Shown: positions 1 to 10,562, counted from the stretch's first letter. The stretch: 64,000 nt of DNA from Dendrolimus kikuchii (GCA_019925095.2 CM034392.1:17774387-17838386), one strand, 5' to 3'. Program-made: numbers and translations. Notes: generated from the sequence alone by a model not told the origin.

Positions 1-610
1 GGTGGTCAGACAGCGTCTCGACCCCCTCCAGGACCCTCCAGTCTGCAACACGGTGCGCTATGGCGGGGCTGGCAAGCGTGAGGTCGACAATCGACCCGCC
101 CCGCATGCGCACGCACGTGTGCACTGACCCCCGATTTAGGACGACGAGCTGACTTTGGATCGCCCACTCCTCCAGCGCCTCTCCGCGCTGGTCAGTGGCC
201 GGGGAACCCCAAGCCGTTGATTTGGCATTGAAGTCCCCGAGCATGACCACGGGGAGAGGGCGGCTTTGAGCGGCGATCCTGCCCGCATCGACCAACCAGG
301 CCTCAAAGTCGGCGAGACTTCTGTTCGGGGAGCAGTAGCCACCGACGACTACTGTCTCCCCGACTGTTGCCGCGACGAGGCCCCTGCCCCTCAAGATGTT
401 GGTGAGGGGGGGGCTGCCCGCAGCCGTCCGCACGATGATGGCCACCGAGTCTTCCAGATCCGCAGCCCAGTCATCCCTGGGCGTGATCCGGTACGGCTCG
501 GCGGCCACAGCCACCTGAATGTTCCACTGCGCCATGCTCTGGAATAGAAGATCCTGAGCAGTGGCGCAGTGGTTCAAATTGGTCTGGAGGAAGCTAAGGG
601 TTTGGTCCAT
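1..610 (-). CDS. ORF2 N-terminus: APE-type endonuclease of R1-clade LINE (partial)
   Basis: The N-terminal 203 codons of the pol-like ORF2 are open to the window edge. The product should be an endonuclease plus reverse transcriptase that nicks target DNA and primes reverse transcription there. Visible APE-family landmarks are the early NLNHC (N12), AEPY with the metal-binding glutamate E38, GDFNAKSTAWGS with D126 and N128, VDLT with D176, and TLSDH with the catalytic histidine as the last codon in the window. I chose the ATG at 610 because it lies inside ORF1, 17 bases overlapping its end in another frame, and gives the usual R1-type start MDQTLSFLQTNLNHC. A second in-frame ATG at 535 starts MAQWNIQV, but it would remove N12. 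No stop or frameshift is seen. Confidence 0.88.
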   Translation of the reverse strand, partial: MDQTLSFLQTNLNHCATAQDLLFQSMAQWNIQVAVAAEPYRITPRDDWAADLEDSVAIIVRTAAGSPPLTNILRGRGLVAATVGETVVVGGYCSPNRSLADFEAWLVDAGRIAAQSRPLPVVMLGDFNAKSTAWGSPATDQRGEALEEWAIQSQLVVLNRGSVHTCVRMRGGSIVDLTLASPAIAHRVADWRVLEGVETLSDH

Positions 611-2876
611 TATTGGTTGGAATAACCCCCGCTTCCCCCTGTGGCTCCTGCGGATGCGGCTGCGTCTGGGCTGGCTTACCCGTCGCGGCTTTGTCCTTGT
701 TCTTTATTTTTCTCCTGGTGGGCTGCTGCCTACATGGCCCGCCGCCCAGCTGATGGTTTGCCGGCCTGTCCGCCGCTTCGCACACGCTGCAATGCGGCGC
801 GGCGGTGCAAGGACCGGTTACCAAGTGCCCCGTTTGACCGCAGCGGTAGCAAAGCTTGCTGCGGTCCACCTCCGAGGTGCATTTCGCCGCCACGTGGTGA
901 AGCTCGAGGCAGCGAAAGCACCTCGGGGCCCTGGGCGGCAGTAGCTTCACTATGGCTGAAGCCCAGCCCACCAGGAGTTTTTTGCCTTCCATTTTCTTCG
1001 CGGCTACTATCGGGCAGGCCACGGTTGTAGAGCCCAGGCCATCCGGGCCGGTGCGGATTGCATTCGGCCGGATTTGGTCGGCCCGGCATCCCGCGACCTG
1101 TGCGATGGCAGCCGCGACTTCCTCCGGCGTTGTGTAATCGTCCAGGCCCGAGACCCGCAGACTTACGGTCCTTTCGGGCCTGGAGATCTTAACGTCCTCG
1201 GCATTGAGGGCGGCTCTTAGTTGCTCGGCGAGCGCGTCTGCTTTAGGGGCACTATCAGTGCCCGGCAGAATTAGCATTCGCGCCCCCGTGCGAGCCGTCT
1301 TGATTCTGACGCCGCCCTCGATGCCGAGGTCAGCAAGTCTTATTTTCGCCTTGGCTGTGGCCAGGAGGCTCTCGTAGGTCACGCCTCGGTCCCCAGCACC
1401 TGGCAGGAGTGTCAGGACCACAGCTGAGGACCTCGGTGGCCTTAACCTTGGAGCCTTCCTGGCCACCTTCTTCCCGGCTTCAGGCTTGGCCGGTGGAGGA
1501 GGCGGGGGTGGTGGAAGCGGCTGGGTCGTCGTGGCAGTGCCTTGCCGCTTTCTCCCCTTTCCGGCCCTCTTTTTCTTCTTTTTATTGGGCTCTGCCTGAG
1601 CACCTCCTTCCGCCGGTTTGGCCAGTCCAACTTGGGCCGACTGCGCCGGTGCCGTCTTTTTTGACTTGCGCCTCGCCACAGTCGACCATCCCTCTTCGGC
1701 GACAGATGCAGCAGAGGGAGCCAGATTGGCAAACGGTATCGGCGCTGGGGCGCTCGCGACCGCTGCGCTGATTTCGGTGCTTCTCCTGGGGGAGGGCACT
1801 AGCGGGGGGAACTCTCTCACCGGGGATCCTGCAAGAGTGGTCGGCGTCGGTGGAGTTCTCGGAACGGGAGGAGGGGGTGTGTGCCTGGGTGTAAAGGCCG
1901 GCCTGGGAGATAGTGCCGGCTGAACCGGGCGCACCCGCTCCTCGAGGGCCGCGAACCTGTTCTCTATTAAGAGAAGGATGCGATCCAGGTTCGCGGTCTG
2001 CGGCTCAGCACGCGGAGGCGTCTGTTGGGGTGGTGGAGCTGGCCGCGGCATGGTGAGCTCTGAGCGGATGCTCACTAGCTCCTGCCGCAGGTCAGCTATC
2101 TCGGCCTCCATGCGGCTATTTGCCGCACGGAGCAGGGCGACCTCCTGAGTGGCGGTGCGGTCCAGGAGCTCTTCCGATGCTTCCTGCATGGCCGCTGCCG
2201 CCTCCTTCAGGGCTTTCTGAAGGGTCCCTTTAAGACCCTTCGAAACTTTGGCCACCCCGGCCACCACCGCCAACGAGTCGCTTATTTGCGCTTTGAGGCC
2301 CTGCGCGTGTTCCGCGCGTGCCTCCGGAGGGGCCTGGCTCGAGAGAGTGGTTCCGGTTTTGAACCTTGTCGCTCTCGTACATGCCATAGACTGGGCCCTC
2401 TCTAAGATGTCCTTTTCGGACATCACTTCAATCTCCGCTCTGTGTGCCTGGACCAAAGCTTGCTTTGCTTTGGCGAGGCCTACGTACTCCCCGGTTGTTG
2501 GGGGGCGTCCTCTGCCTCTCTTAGCGTCGGACGCCTTGGGGAGCTTGCGGGGGGTTTTTGTGCCCCGATCTTCATCGCTGGACGCAGATGTGACGTCCGG
2601 TGAGCTTGGGCGCGGTACGGTTTTGGATCTCGCGCCCCTTCCCTTTCTGCTAGGAGTTCCAGGTCTCGAAGCTACCGAGTGGAATTCCGAATCAGATTCG
2701 CGGTCCTTCTCTACATTGCCCTTCTCGGGCCTCCTTCTGACTTCTTCTCCGCCCTTCGCAGGCACAACATCTCCTCCGCCCGTCGCAGGCTCTACGTCGA
2801 AATATTTTTTTAACCCTAAATTCGCCATGATCATAAATTTGTATAGGTCTCGCCCCCCTGAATCCCTACTCAACAT
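594..2876 (-). CDS. ORF1 gag-like protein of R1-clade LINE, CCHC zinc knuckles
   Basis: An uninterrupted 760-residue frame for the nucleic-acid-binding ORF1 protein that packages the element RNA. The N-terminal third is charged and low in complexity. A probable coiled coil lies near residues 235-275 (alanine, leucine and glutamate rich), followed by a long proline-rich linker with a run of nine prolines and lysine-rich patches. Near the C-terminus are three knuckles: CFRCLELHHVAAKC at 653-666, CYRCGQTGHLVTGPC at 676-690, and a CX2C...H...C form at 696-715. The first ATG after the upstream stop is at 2876. Initiation at the later methionines starting MIMANLGLKKYF is also plausible. The stop codon overlaps the ORF2 start. 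A large plus-strand open frame at 2248-3075 is its shadow. Confidence 0.88.
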   Translation of the reverse strand: MLSRDSGGRDLYKFMIMANLGLKKYFDVEPATGGGDVVPAKGGEEVRRRPEKGNVEKDRESDSEFHSVASRPGTPSRKGRGARSKTVPRPSSPDVTSASSDEDRGTKTPRKLPKASDAKRGRGRPPTTGEYVGLAKAKQALVQAHRAEIEVMSEKDILERAQSMACTRATRFKTGTTLSSQAPPEARAEHAQGLKAQISDSLAVVAGVAKVSKGLKGTLQKALKEAAAAMQEASEELLDRTATQEVALLRAANSRMEAEIADLRQELVSIRSELTMPRPAPPPQQTPPRAEPQTANLDRILLLIENRFAALEERVRPVQPALSPRPAFTPRHTPPPPVPRTPPTPTTLAGSPVREFPPLVPSPRRSTEISAAVASAPAPIPFANLAPSAASVAEEGWSTVARRKSKKTAPAQSAQVGLAKPAEGGAQAEPNKKKKKRAGKGRKRQGTATTTQPLPPPPPPPPAKPEAGKKVARKAPRLRPPRSSAVVLTLLPGAGDRGVTYESLLATAKAKIRLADLGIEGGVRIKTARTGARMLILPGTDSAPKADALAEQLRAALNAEDVKISRPERTVSLRVSGLDDYTTPEEVAAAIAQVAGCRADQIRPNAIRTGPDGLGSTTVACPIVAAKKMEGKKLLVGWASAIVKLLPPRAPRCFRCLELHHVAAKCTSEVDRSKLCYRCGQTGHLVTGPCTAAPHCSVCEAADRPANHQLGGGPCRQQPTRRKIKNKDKAATGKPAQTQPHPQEPQGEAGVIPTNNGPNP

Positions 2877-3864
2877 GGGGTCCTCAAAAGCGGGGATGCC
2901 CAGCCTCGTGTGCTGGACACCGGGGCTATCAGGAGGGCATAGGTGCGCAGAGTTGGGGGTTGGGCGCGAAATTCGGGAGCTCGGAGAAGTGCGGCTGGTA
3001 AGACCGCACAGCCCTTACCCCGTCACCAAGACCGCCCCCGCCCCGGTCGGCGAACCGGGACCCCTACGCACCTAACCTAGGGTGTCGCTAGTCGGCCACC
3101 CCTTGTGACCTACCCCACCCGCCGGCTAGCGGAATGGGGTTGCCGGTTCTGCTCGGAAATATGGGCCAAAGGGGGAGTATTGCCTCACACGGGTAACTGG
3201 CTCCGACCCGTGCTCGGCTCAGCCCCCCAGGATCCCGTCTTCCCGTCCCGACGCTCCACTTCCACAGGGCCACTAACTGGGAAGGTGGCTGGTGAAACGC
3301 TCCCCCCTGCCCCAGCCACGCGAGAGGGGGGGCCCGGACACAGAGGGCCCTCCTGGTCGGCTAGGAGACCAAAAGGCACCCAACGGTCTAATCTCCCTAA
3401 CCAGAAGCAACGGGAGAACAACGCCGGACAACCCTACAAAACGACGACGAATTGAAGTGAAGTCGGCGCCATCCAACCGCCACCTCGCGTCCGCAGAAGG
3501 CGTACGTTGTTAAATCCTGGCGGACCGGCACCTGACCTCTTCTAGAGACGGGGAACGGAGCAGCGATGATGACCTCGACGTTCCCCATCCCCTCTTCACC
3601 CGCGTACTCCGGTGAAGGGCACCACCTGAAACATCGGAAGGGAGGGGTGTTTGTGAGGGAACAAGTTTGGAAGGAAGGGAAGGAATACAAGGATTTGGAG
3701 TGGATAGGTGGGACACCACTGTCACGGAGTGAAGGGAGGAATGTGACAGTGGCGGCTCGGGGCCCCGGGGACGCATCCCCTTGTACCACTACCTGGACGG
3801 AGAAGAGTCCAGGGTGGCACCCCCTGGGGGAGTATATTGGGTAGGCCTGAGAATCGGACAACAT
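2877..3864 (-). other. GC-rich 5' UTR of the R1-clade element
   Basis: About 990 bases upstream of ORF1 share its high GC content and contain several overlapping short open frames on both strands, none with a recognisable domain. Position and composition make it the 5' UTR and internal promoter region of the LINE. No promoter motif was identified with confidence. Confidence 0.6.
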
Positions 3865-5040
3865 CTATTTTTATCCCCCTAAATGTTAAGGGTAGTCCAC
3901 CCCTATTTTTATTTTATTTTTAGATTATTTTTTATTTTTTTAGGATACAGCATTAAAAAATACATACAACCCTAAATTTTCACCCCTCTACGATCAACCC
4001 CTATTTTTTATTTGTTAATTATAAACTTTAATTTTTTGGCAAGATTTTTAATCTTATTTTGTCATGACTTAGAATTAAAAAATATATATTACTCTATGTA
4101 TCATTTTAATCTTTTGAAGAGTTCTGAAGATTTGAATATAAAGTCTAAGTGCCGCAGAAACAAAGTGCCAGTACCGCAAGTATAGTAGTTGTGAGCCAAT
4201 TACGTATCGTACGGAAATCTTTCGTTACTTGGATCACCTGGGTCCCAATTCTACTATTACAATATCGTCAGAATGGTTGACCGTTGGCGTCAAAACCATA
4301 TTGAAGCAGAGTTGGGGCTGTTTTTTACCATCACGCTGTAATAATTCAATCCTTTATTTAAAAAATTATAAAAAGTAAAAATGTTATGGTTTATAAATAA
4401 AGTAGGATTTATTGTTTGACAAGTCTTAACGACTGACCTGACCTGACCTAAAGAAAGTACAAGTATTAAATGTGTATAAAGTAACCCCAATATTTCTGGA
4501 GGATAAGATCAATAATAACCGATCTGTTGTGATGCGCTTTCTGAATCATGAAACATTTTAAAATCAATGATTCACAGTTCAAATACCTGCAATGTTTACA
4601 AATTGAAAGTCTTGACTTGGATCTCCGATTAAGCGTCGCGTCGGTAATTGTTTTTTAGTAATACAATAAACAGATTATATTCATCTCATGCTAAGTTATG
4701 CTTATGTTAATGGATAATAAATATATTGAAAAAGACTGAAGATCATTTGGAATCACCCAGAGTAAATCTTGGAAGCATTAATGCCGTACTCGGAATCGGA
4801 CAATTGCCCAGAGCTCTTTGGTCAAAAAAGTTAAACTTTTACTAAATTTGAAATAAGATATATTAATTGGATGACTTTCTGTGATGATGATGAAGCTCTT
4901 CGCTTTAAATTTGTGGCGTCTAGGTACAATTAAAAAGACTGGTCCCTGGTTGAAGTTCTTTGAAATATTTAGCTTACATTACATTTTAAACGTATTTTCG
5001 AAGATCAAATAAGAACGATGACCATAGATAATACACTATA
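3865..5040. other. AT-rich flank, nothing recognised
   Basis: Pyrimidine-rich and AT-rich DNA to the right of the R1-type element. The phrase acccctattttt occurs twice within the first 150 bases, which hints at an old repeat, but no coding frame, terminal repeat or RNA gene could be supported. Confidence 0.5.
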
Positions 5041-5136
5041 TCCCTATTAATATTATAAATGCGAAAGTAACTCTGTCTGTATTTCTGTCTGTTCCGTTTT
5101 CACGGAAAAATACGGGACCGATTTGACTGAAACTCA

Positions 5137-5221
<85 letters not shown>

Positions 5222-5299
5222 AGTATAGGATACTTTTTATCCTGAAAATGTTACCGCGATAAAAATATATTTGTTACTCCCTTTGTTATGCTTTTAAGG

Positions 5300-5343
<44 letters not shown>

Positions 5344-5345
5344 GC
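5041..5345 (+). mobile_element. Helitron-like element, 5' part, swollen by (AT)n
   Basis: It starts at A|TC with tccctattaatattataaat, a start also seen at 9617. It shares with that element the block running from ctctgtctg through ccgttttcacgg to ggatactttttatcc. A long AT microsatellite has expanded inside it, and no CTAG end is found before the RTE fragment at 5370. It is non-autonomous, with no Rep/helicase coding. Confidence 0.65.
5138..5333. repeat. (AT)n microsatellites
   Basis: Two AT runs, about 80 bases at 5138-5218 and about 32 bases at 5302-5333, both grown within the Helitron-like sequence. Confidence 0.95.
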
Positions 5346-5369
5346 CCATATATATATATGTATATATAT

Positions 5370-6112
5370 GACTGTCAGGCGAGAGGCTTACATTTGAATG
5401 CGAAGAAAACAAAGGTTATGGTGTTTGAAAGAGAAGAAACCAGAACGAATGCAAGGATAATGGTCGATGATATTATGTTGGAGCAAGTGAGTGAGTTTGT
5501 ATATCTTGGATGTGCTTTTAGCAGGGATGGAAGGTACACCGCTGATATAGAAAGAAGAGTGAATTTGGGGAATAGTGTGAATGGAGCGTTAGGTAAACTT
5601 CTAGGCGCTAAGAACCTCAGCCAGAAGGCCCAGCTTGCCATACACAACGCGGTGCTGGTACCTACGCTCACGTATGGAAGCGAGAGTTGGGTATGGAAGA
5701 GAGAGCATGAAAGTAGAGTAAACGCGGTCGAGATGCGAGCACTGCGCAAAATCTGCGGAGTGACGCTCGCGGACCGCGTTCGTAATACCGAAGTAAGAAA
5801 GAGAGTGTCGGGGTGAAGGTAAGGAAAGGAATGCTCCGGTGGTTCGGGCATGCGGAAAGAATGCATGATGAAAGAATGACTAAACAGATATACAATGCAA
5901 AAGTGGATGGATGCAGAAGTCGTGGAAGGCCACGACACACCTTCCATGATCAAATTGATCGTGTACTAGCAGAAGGTGACGTCAGGAGTCTTAAGAACAG
6001 ACGAGCGCGCATGACAAGAGTTATGAATGTGAAAGAAGCAAGTGAGGTGTGTAAGAATAAGCCTAAATGGCGCTCTGTTGTTCGTGCCTACTCCGCAAGG
6101 GAACTGGCGTGA
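5370..6112 (+). pseudogene. RTE-type LINE reverse transcriptase C-terminal region, frameshifted
   Basis: Frame 1 runs through LHLNAKKTKVMVFE, VYLGCAFSRDG, PTLTYGSESWVW and MRALRKICGV, the post-catalytic part of an RTE-like reverse transcriptase. It stops at 5816. The C-terminal block continues from 5813 in another frame with GMLRWFGHAERM, RPRHTFHDQID and KWRSVVRAYSARELA, then a stop at 6110-6112. The catalytic YxDD motif and the endonuclease are missing by 5' truncation. The protein would have copied LINE RNA at a nicked target; this copy cannot. The RTE assignment rests on the sequence style and the 3' tail and is moderately sure. Confidence 0.78.
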
Positions 6113-6141
6113 AGTTATGTATGTATGTATGTATATATATA
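5370..6141 (+). mobile_element. RTE-type LINE, 5'-truncated copy 1 with TATG tail
   Basis: The longest of several copies of one RTE-like LINE end. It enters near 5370 directly after an AT-rich stretch and ends with a short 3' UTR that is just repeated tatg, passing into tatata. RTE elements are known for very short 3' UTRs ending in microsatellite-like repeats instead of poly(A). A target duplication cannot be defined because both flanks are AT repeats. Confidence 0.8.
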
Positions 6142-7619
6142 TATAATCATGAAACCAGTATAAAAATAAGATTTACTTACAAGTTCCTGTTACTACTTTA
6201 TAAAACTTGATATTTCATTGAGTAAATCAGATTGACTAAATTTTTTGCTCTACATATATTAGTGAGACAAGCGTCAAGGTATTTTTTTTTACTCTGATAT
6301 CATTTAACAATATCTGATTAATTCCACTAGAGAACCAGAATGGTTAGATTAGATAACTTGCCACCAGTTTAACAACAAAAACTGACGCCAGGTGCGTGAT
6401 TTTGCGAATTGTAAGTTTTTGAAGCTGCATAACTCAAGTTCACGATTAATCACATCGGGTATTCTAATGACGTAATAGATATACCAGCACGTACAATTCT
6501 TGTAACTGTTCAAGCATAACTCCATAGCGAATTAACTATAGTTGGTTTGGGACAGTTTTAATAAAATTATAGCGCTTAAGAAATGTTTAACTTTAATTAT
6601 ATGCGTTTAATATCTACGCGGTATTATTTACGGTTGATCATAAATATCCATAGAACCTTATGCAATGAAATCTTATGAATGAAATGCAATGGTTTTGTTC
6701 TGCACAGCTTTTGCAGTTATAAGAAAAAATAATTGTTTCGTCTAATATTTTTTTACAAAATTTGTCTATTTAAAAATTTCAGTCTGGCGGACTGGAAGAT
6801 ATCACTTGCAGGGTTAAGGTCGCTTATTGTTTTTCCAATAAAGTATATAACTTGTACTTATTTAAGAGTTAATGAGTTATAAAGTGTTATCTAAAAATTG
6901 TAAAAAACGCTTGTTATGAACTTTTAAGGTCTTCACGAATCTTACTATGTATGTATGTATATACACTAAATTGTTTTACAATTTCTGGATGTTGACTGAA
7001 CATTTTAAGCTGAAGCTAACAGTACAGTGAAACAGGACAAATTATAAAACAAATAGTCTTAAAACCACGCGATGCGATGGTTTCGAGGAAAACAATGCAT
7101 CGAACATCGCCACATTTGGCCGTGGATCTGACCGACCTACGCAAACGCATTTTGCGATTTGATACAACCAACGATAAAGAATACCTACTTTTAGATACGT
7201 ACATAAAATATACGGTGTATGGGAAACAAAGATAAAGTAAAAACGGCTTGTACAGTATTTAGTTACTACATTTCGTAGATTATTATTATTTTTAATAATT
7301 GTGTAATGACATGTTAAATTAATTATAATTATAATAAAATTTAAGAACTGGTTATCAATGTACCATGTCATAAGGAAATAAATTTCTTTACATTGCATTT
7401 CAAAAATTAATGTTGACAACGCTATATTAAGTCACGTAATTCGTGTAACCTCTGCACTCCGTTATCATTAATTCACAGAACATATGTTATATTTGCAATA
7501 ATATCTAGAATAAGTAGGCATAAATGTTTTGAAGAAAATTCTTGAAATCTAAAAATATTTTGAACTTAATTTATGTCATGCATTTACCGAAATACTTGTG
7601 CGTTAACCATGTTAACAAC

Positions 7620-7622
<3 letters not shown>
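6142..7622. other. AT-rich sequence, nothing recognised
   Basis: No domain-bearing frame was found. A minus-strand open frame at 7042-7419 (125 codons) passes through a slightly GC-richer patch at 7070-7150, but resembles no family I know and has no start context or repeat support. Confidence 0.5.
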
Positions 7623-7678
<56 letters not shown>

Positions 7679-7992
7679 CAATTGCTGTTCGTTAGTCTCG
7701 CTAAAACTCGAGAACGGCTGGACTGATTTGGCTAATTTTAGTTTTTTGAATTATTTGTGGAAGTCCAGGGAATGTTTAAAAGGTGAGTAAATATGAAAAA
7801 AATGCTTGGATTATAGTAAAAAGAACAATTTCGCTTTTCCTTAGAAACTATTCCTCCCTGTCAAACATTTGATGTTTGTTCCGGTTAAGTTTTGACCCCA
7901 TTTTTTTACTAAAGTTGAAACATTCTGCAATTATCATTCAGCTTTTTTATTTATTAATTCTGAGGCGGTACGAAGTTTGCCGGGTCAGCTAG
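7623..7992 (+). mobile_element. Helitron-like element, family H-A copy 1
   Basis: The body begins after an AT microsatellite (7624-7674) with atcaattgctgttcgttag and ends gccgggtcagctag followed by T, the CTAG|T end expected of Helitrons. The same family recurs at 55178-55354. The 5' TC is blurred by the AT run. No coding capacity is present. Confidence 0.75.
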
Positions 7993-9056
7993 TATTTAAT
8001 AAAACCTTCGAATTTATTTGATTTCTAATTCGATAAAGACCTACATGGCAACCCAAGCAGCTTGGGCGGTTATAATATCTAGAACTTACTAATAGTCACA
8101 CCTGTATCTTATTGACCGTTCATTTGCCTTGCTATAAAAAAATTGACATAAGCTCCAAACAAATAATGTCGAAATTCAAGCGATGAATGAATTGTAAGAT
8201 ATAGAAACCGGTCATAAGAAGCTCGGGATCAGATCGTGGATCATCTTAAAATTATGTCATTAGGTATGTAATATTATACAAAGAGAAGTCACTATTGCAT
8301 TGTGTCATTTTCTTGAATGCACGTAATTCGCGGAAACGGCGTGAACAAATCCTTAATCTCCAATAATTTCAATGTATGAGCAATTTAATTCAGCTTAAGA
8401 GACTGAGCGTAGGCACATTGCAGCTCATAAGTGCGTTGTAAACTCAATAAGCGTCGAGACAGCAGTAGGCGGCCGGAAAAGTAGACTGTCGAGTGTTGGT
8501 CGACTTCCTACTTAGCGGTCGGCGTTCGGCGGAAACGCTATTTTTGGCGCCCACCGTCGCTTCCTCAGAGGAAAGTCTACTTGTTTAATGCAATCACTGA
8601 ATACAATCAAAAAGTGCCCAATATTCTTCATTCAATGCAAAAAGTTTCTAACTCTTGATTCAGCAGTGTTTTATACACAACCAGAAACAAACACTGAGGT
8701 AGTGCGAGAATCACGGCAACTGATGAATACTTACTAAAATTATCTCCCTGAGCCAGCCACTGTCTCCTATCACCCTAAGCCAGGGTAGTGATACTATCTC
8801 TTAGCTTTTTATGCGAGTCTCGCTGGTTCTAACACGCTTGCTATGTATTGTATTTACTATGTAGTAGACAGGCTTTATGCTAAGTTTCTAACCGCAGACA
8901 AATCAGATTTTCAGCATCGGCCCTTACGGCGATAGACGCGCTGTGATTCTTTCGCTCTGTGTTTCTAGCTCACAATTCAAGGCTCAATTTAAAAGCTTAA
9001 CTTAGCTTAGCTTTAAGCGATTGAGCGTGTTAAAATTGATTATGAGAATACCTTTT
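7993..9056. other. Mostly unrecognised; one MITE and one GC-richer block
   Basis: Apart from the MITE listed at 8101-8210, this stretch has a GC-richer patch at 8440-8585 with no convincing frame on either strand. It might be an old repeat or regulatory DNA; the sequence alone does not decide. Confidence 0.4.
8101..8210. mobile_element. MITE family M3, diverged copy
   Basis: It shares gacataagctcca and the ending taagatatagaaacc with the clearer copy at 49387-49513, in the same order and spacing. The left terminal repeat is eroded. Confidence 0.5.
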
Positions 9057-9225
9057 TTTACACTTTATTGCTCACCAAAATAACAGACCCAGCAGTTACA
9101 ATATTTTTAGGTAAAACAAAGGCGATATCATTATCGCTTAGAGCAGCTTCTTCCAGGCAACCTGACTTATAGGATATTCTTAGCTAATCTGCCGATATAG
9201 GTGGTGCATAAATTTAGATGTTCCT
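9057..9225 (-). mobile_element. CR1-like LINE 3' UTR fragment
   Basis: It matches the 3' UTR of the LINE at 56972-58400: cactttattgctcaccaaa, then ttatcgctta..gcag..cttccaggcaacc, then the segment ending in ggtggtgca. Only the 3' tail is present, as expected for a heavily 5'-truncated insertion. Confidence 0.7.
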
Positions 9226-9616
9226 AAATTTATCTTTTGCTTGGTAATTTTTATTTATACTTATAAATTGAATATTTTAGTTTATATTCAGATCCAGTTA
9301 TTAACCAATAACTGGAACCGAACCCGCCAAAAACACGTAACTCATACGTCATCCTGTCGATTGCCATACGTCCGTACTATCAACAATATAAGGAAAAATA
9401 TCAAATAATGTTAATATATGTTATTAAAAATCAACATTTAACCGCTTCGCTTTCACATGGACGACGCACGTCAGTGCCATTTAATTTATATAAGTAATAA
9501 TGTTTTACTAAAATTTTCCAAATCATATACAAATTTTATATTAATATATGATAATATTTTATTGTTCTGGTTACCTTAATCATCAATATTCTTGTTTTCT
9601 AATGATTTGTGAGTAA
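9226..9616. other. AT-rich spacer, nothing recognised
   Basis: No coding frame, terminal repeat or RNA gene was seen. Confidence 0.5.
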
Positions 9617-10532
9617 TCCCTATTAATATTATAAATGCGAAAGTAACTCTGTCTGTCTGTCTGTCTGTTCCGTTTTCACGGAAAAACTACTGGACCTATT
9701 TGGCTGAAACTCAGTATATATATATTTTCGATACCGAGAATGAACATAGGATACTTTTTATCCCGAAAAATGGGATAGTTTCCGGGATAAAAATATATTT
9801 GTCTGTTTGTTTGTTATGCTTTTACGGAAAAACTACTGGACCGATTTGGCTGAAAATCGGTATTTATGTAATTTTCATATCCAGGGTGGACAAGGGATAT
9901 TTTTCATCCCGGATAATGGGATAGATTTTGGGATAGATTTATGTAAAGGTTATCCCAAAAGCGGGATAGGCTTTGGTTGGTTTTGTGATTGGCAATTTTC
10001 ATCATTTTGGTTATTTTGTCCTTTTTACTCTTTTGCTCTTTCGCTCTTTCGCTCTTTTGCTCTTTTGCTCTTTTGCTCTTTTTGTCCTTTTTGCTGGTTT
10101 TGTCCTTTTTGTTATTTTTGTAGTTTTCATTGACGGGGGATAGATAAACAAAACTAGGACTGTTTGTAATAGAAGATGAAAGTTTGGATGAGACCAATCA
10201 TTTCTCAAGTTCATAGATATAAAAAATTCATCGTCTATAAAAATGCGATAGTAACTCGATATGTCTTCCTGTTTAGTTTTTGGAAAACACTGGGAATACT
10301 GGATCGTTTTTATTGTAATTTTGTTTAAATGTAGTTTTAAAGCCGAAAATGGACATATATACTCATGCCAGGAGATCGGATAGTTTGCGATATAAAATTA
10401 AGTGAATTTTTCGGGTGCAAATGGCACTAACATAAAAATGTTGTACAATGTAACCTGTATTAACGCCTGCTCTTTAAACAAGAAGCAGGAACTAGAGGTT
10501 AACCCGCGGCGCAGCCGCGGGGTAAACTCTAG
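9617..10532 (+). mobile_element. Non-autonomous Helitron, complete ends
   Basis: It begins TC after an A and ends CTAG before a T, the A|T insertion preference of Helitrons. Seven bases before CTAG is a perfect hairpin with arms cccgcggc and gccgcggg and loop gca. This is the subterminal stem-loop of Helitrons. The body repeats blocks of the type ggataNNNNNNatcccg and two copies of the gaaaaactactgga block (9683 and 9827). No Rep/helicase is encoded, so mobilisation would need an autonomous relative. Confidence 0.85.
10019..10110 (+). repeat. Short tandem array of gctctttt units
   Basis: About eight units of a pyrimidine-rich 8-9-mer (gctcttttg or gctctttcg) inside the Helitron. The charged open frames on both strands here are by-products of the repeat. 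Confidence 0.85.
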
Positions 10533-10562
10533 TATGGATATAAATGTAAAACTATGTCATAC

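Larger units (their letters stand above)
1..3864 (-). mobile_element. R1-clade non-LTR retrotransposon, 5' part (cut by window edge)
   Basis: This is one GC-rich block in an otherwise AT-rich window, read on the minus strand as 5' UTR, ORF1 and the start of ORF2. The order gag-like ORF1 with CCHC knuckles then endonuclease-led ORF2 is that of R1-clade LINEs. The reverse transcriptase and 3' end lie outside the window. The right boundary is put where GC-rich sequence changes to AT-rich sequence near 3864; no target-site duplication can be checked because the other end is missing. The flank just outside is not telomeric TTAGG repeat and does not look like 28S rDNA, so the site-specific TRAS, SART and R1 targets are not evident. 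Confidence 0.85.

Noticed and set aside
2248..3075. 275-codon open frame on the plus strand
   Set aside because: It lies opposite the intact ORF1 and 5' UTR of the R1-type LINE; GC-rich coding DNA gives long antisense frames. No domain is visible.
5375..5953. 192-codon minus-strand frame
   Set aside because: Antisense shadow of the RTE reverse transcriptase fragment.
9807..10214. Frames rich in Phe/Cys (plus) or Lys/Glu (minus)
   Set aside because: Produced by the gctctttt tandem array inside the Helitron.
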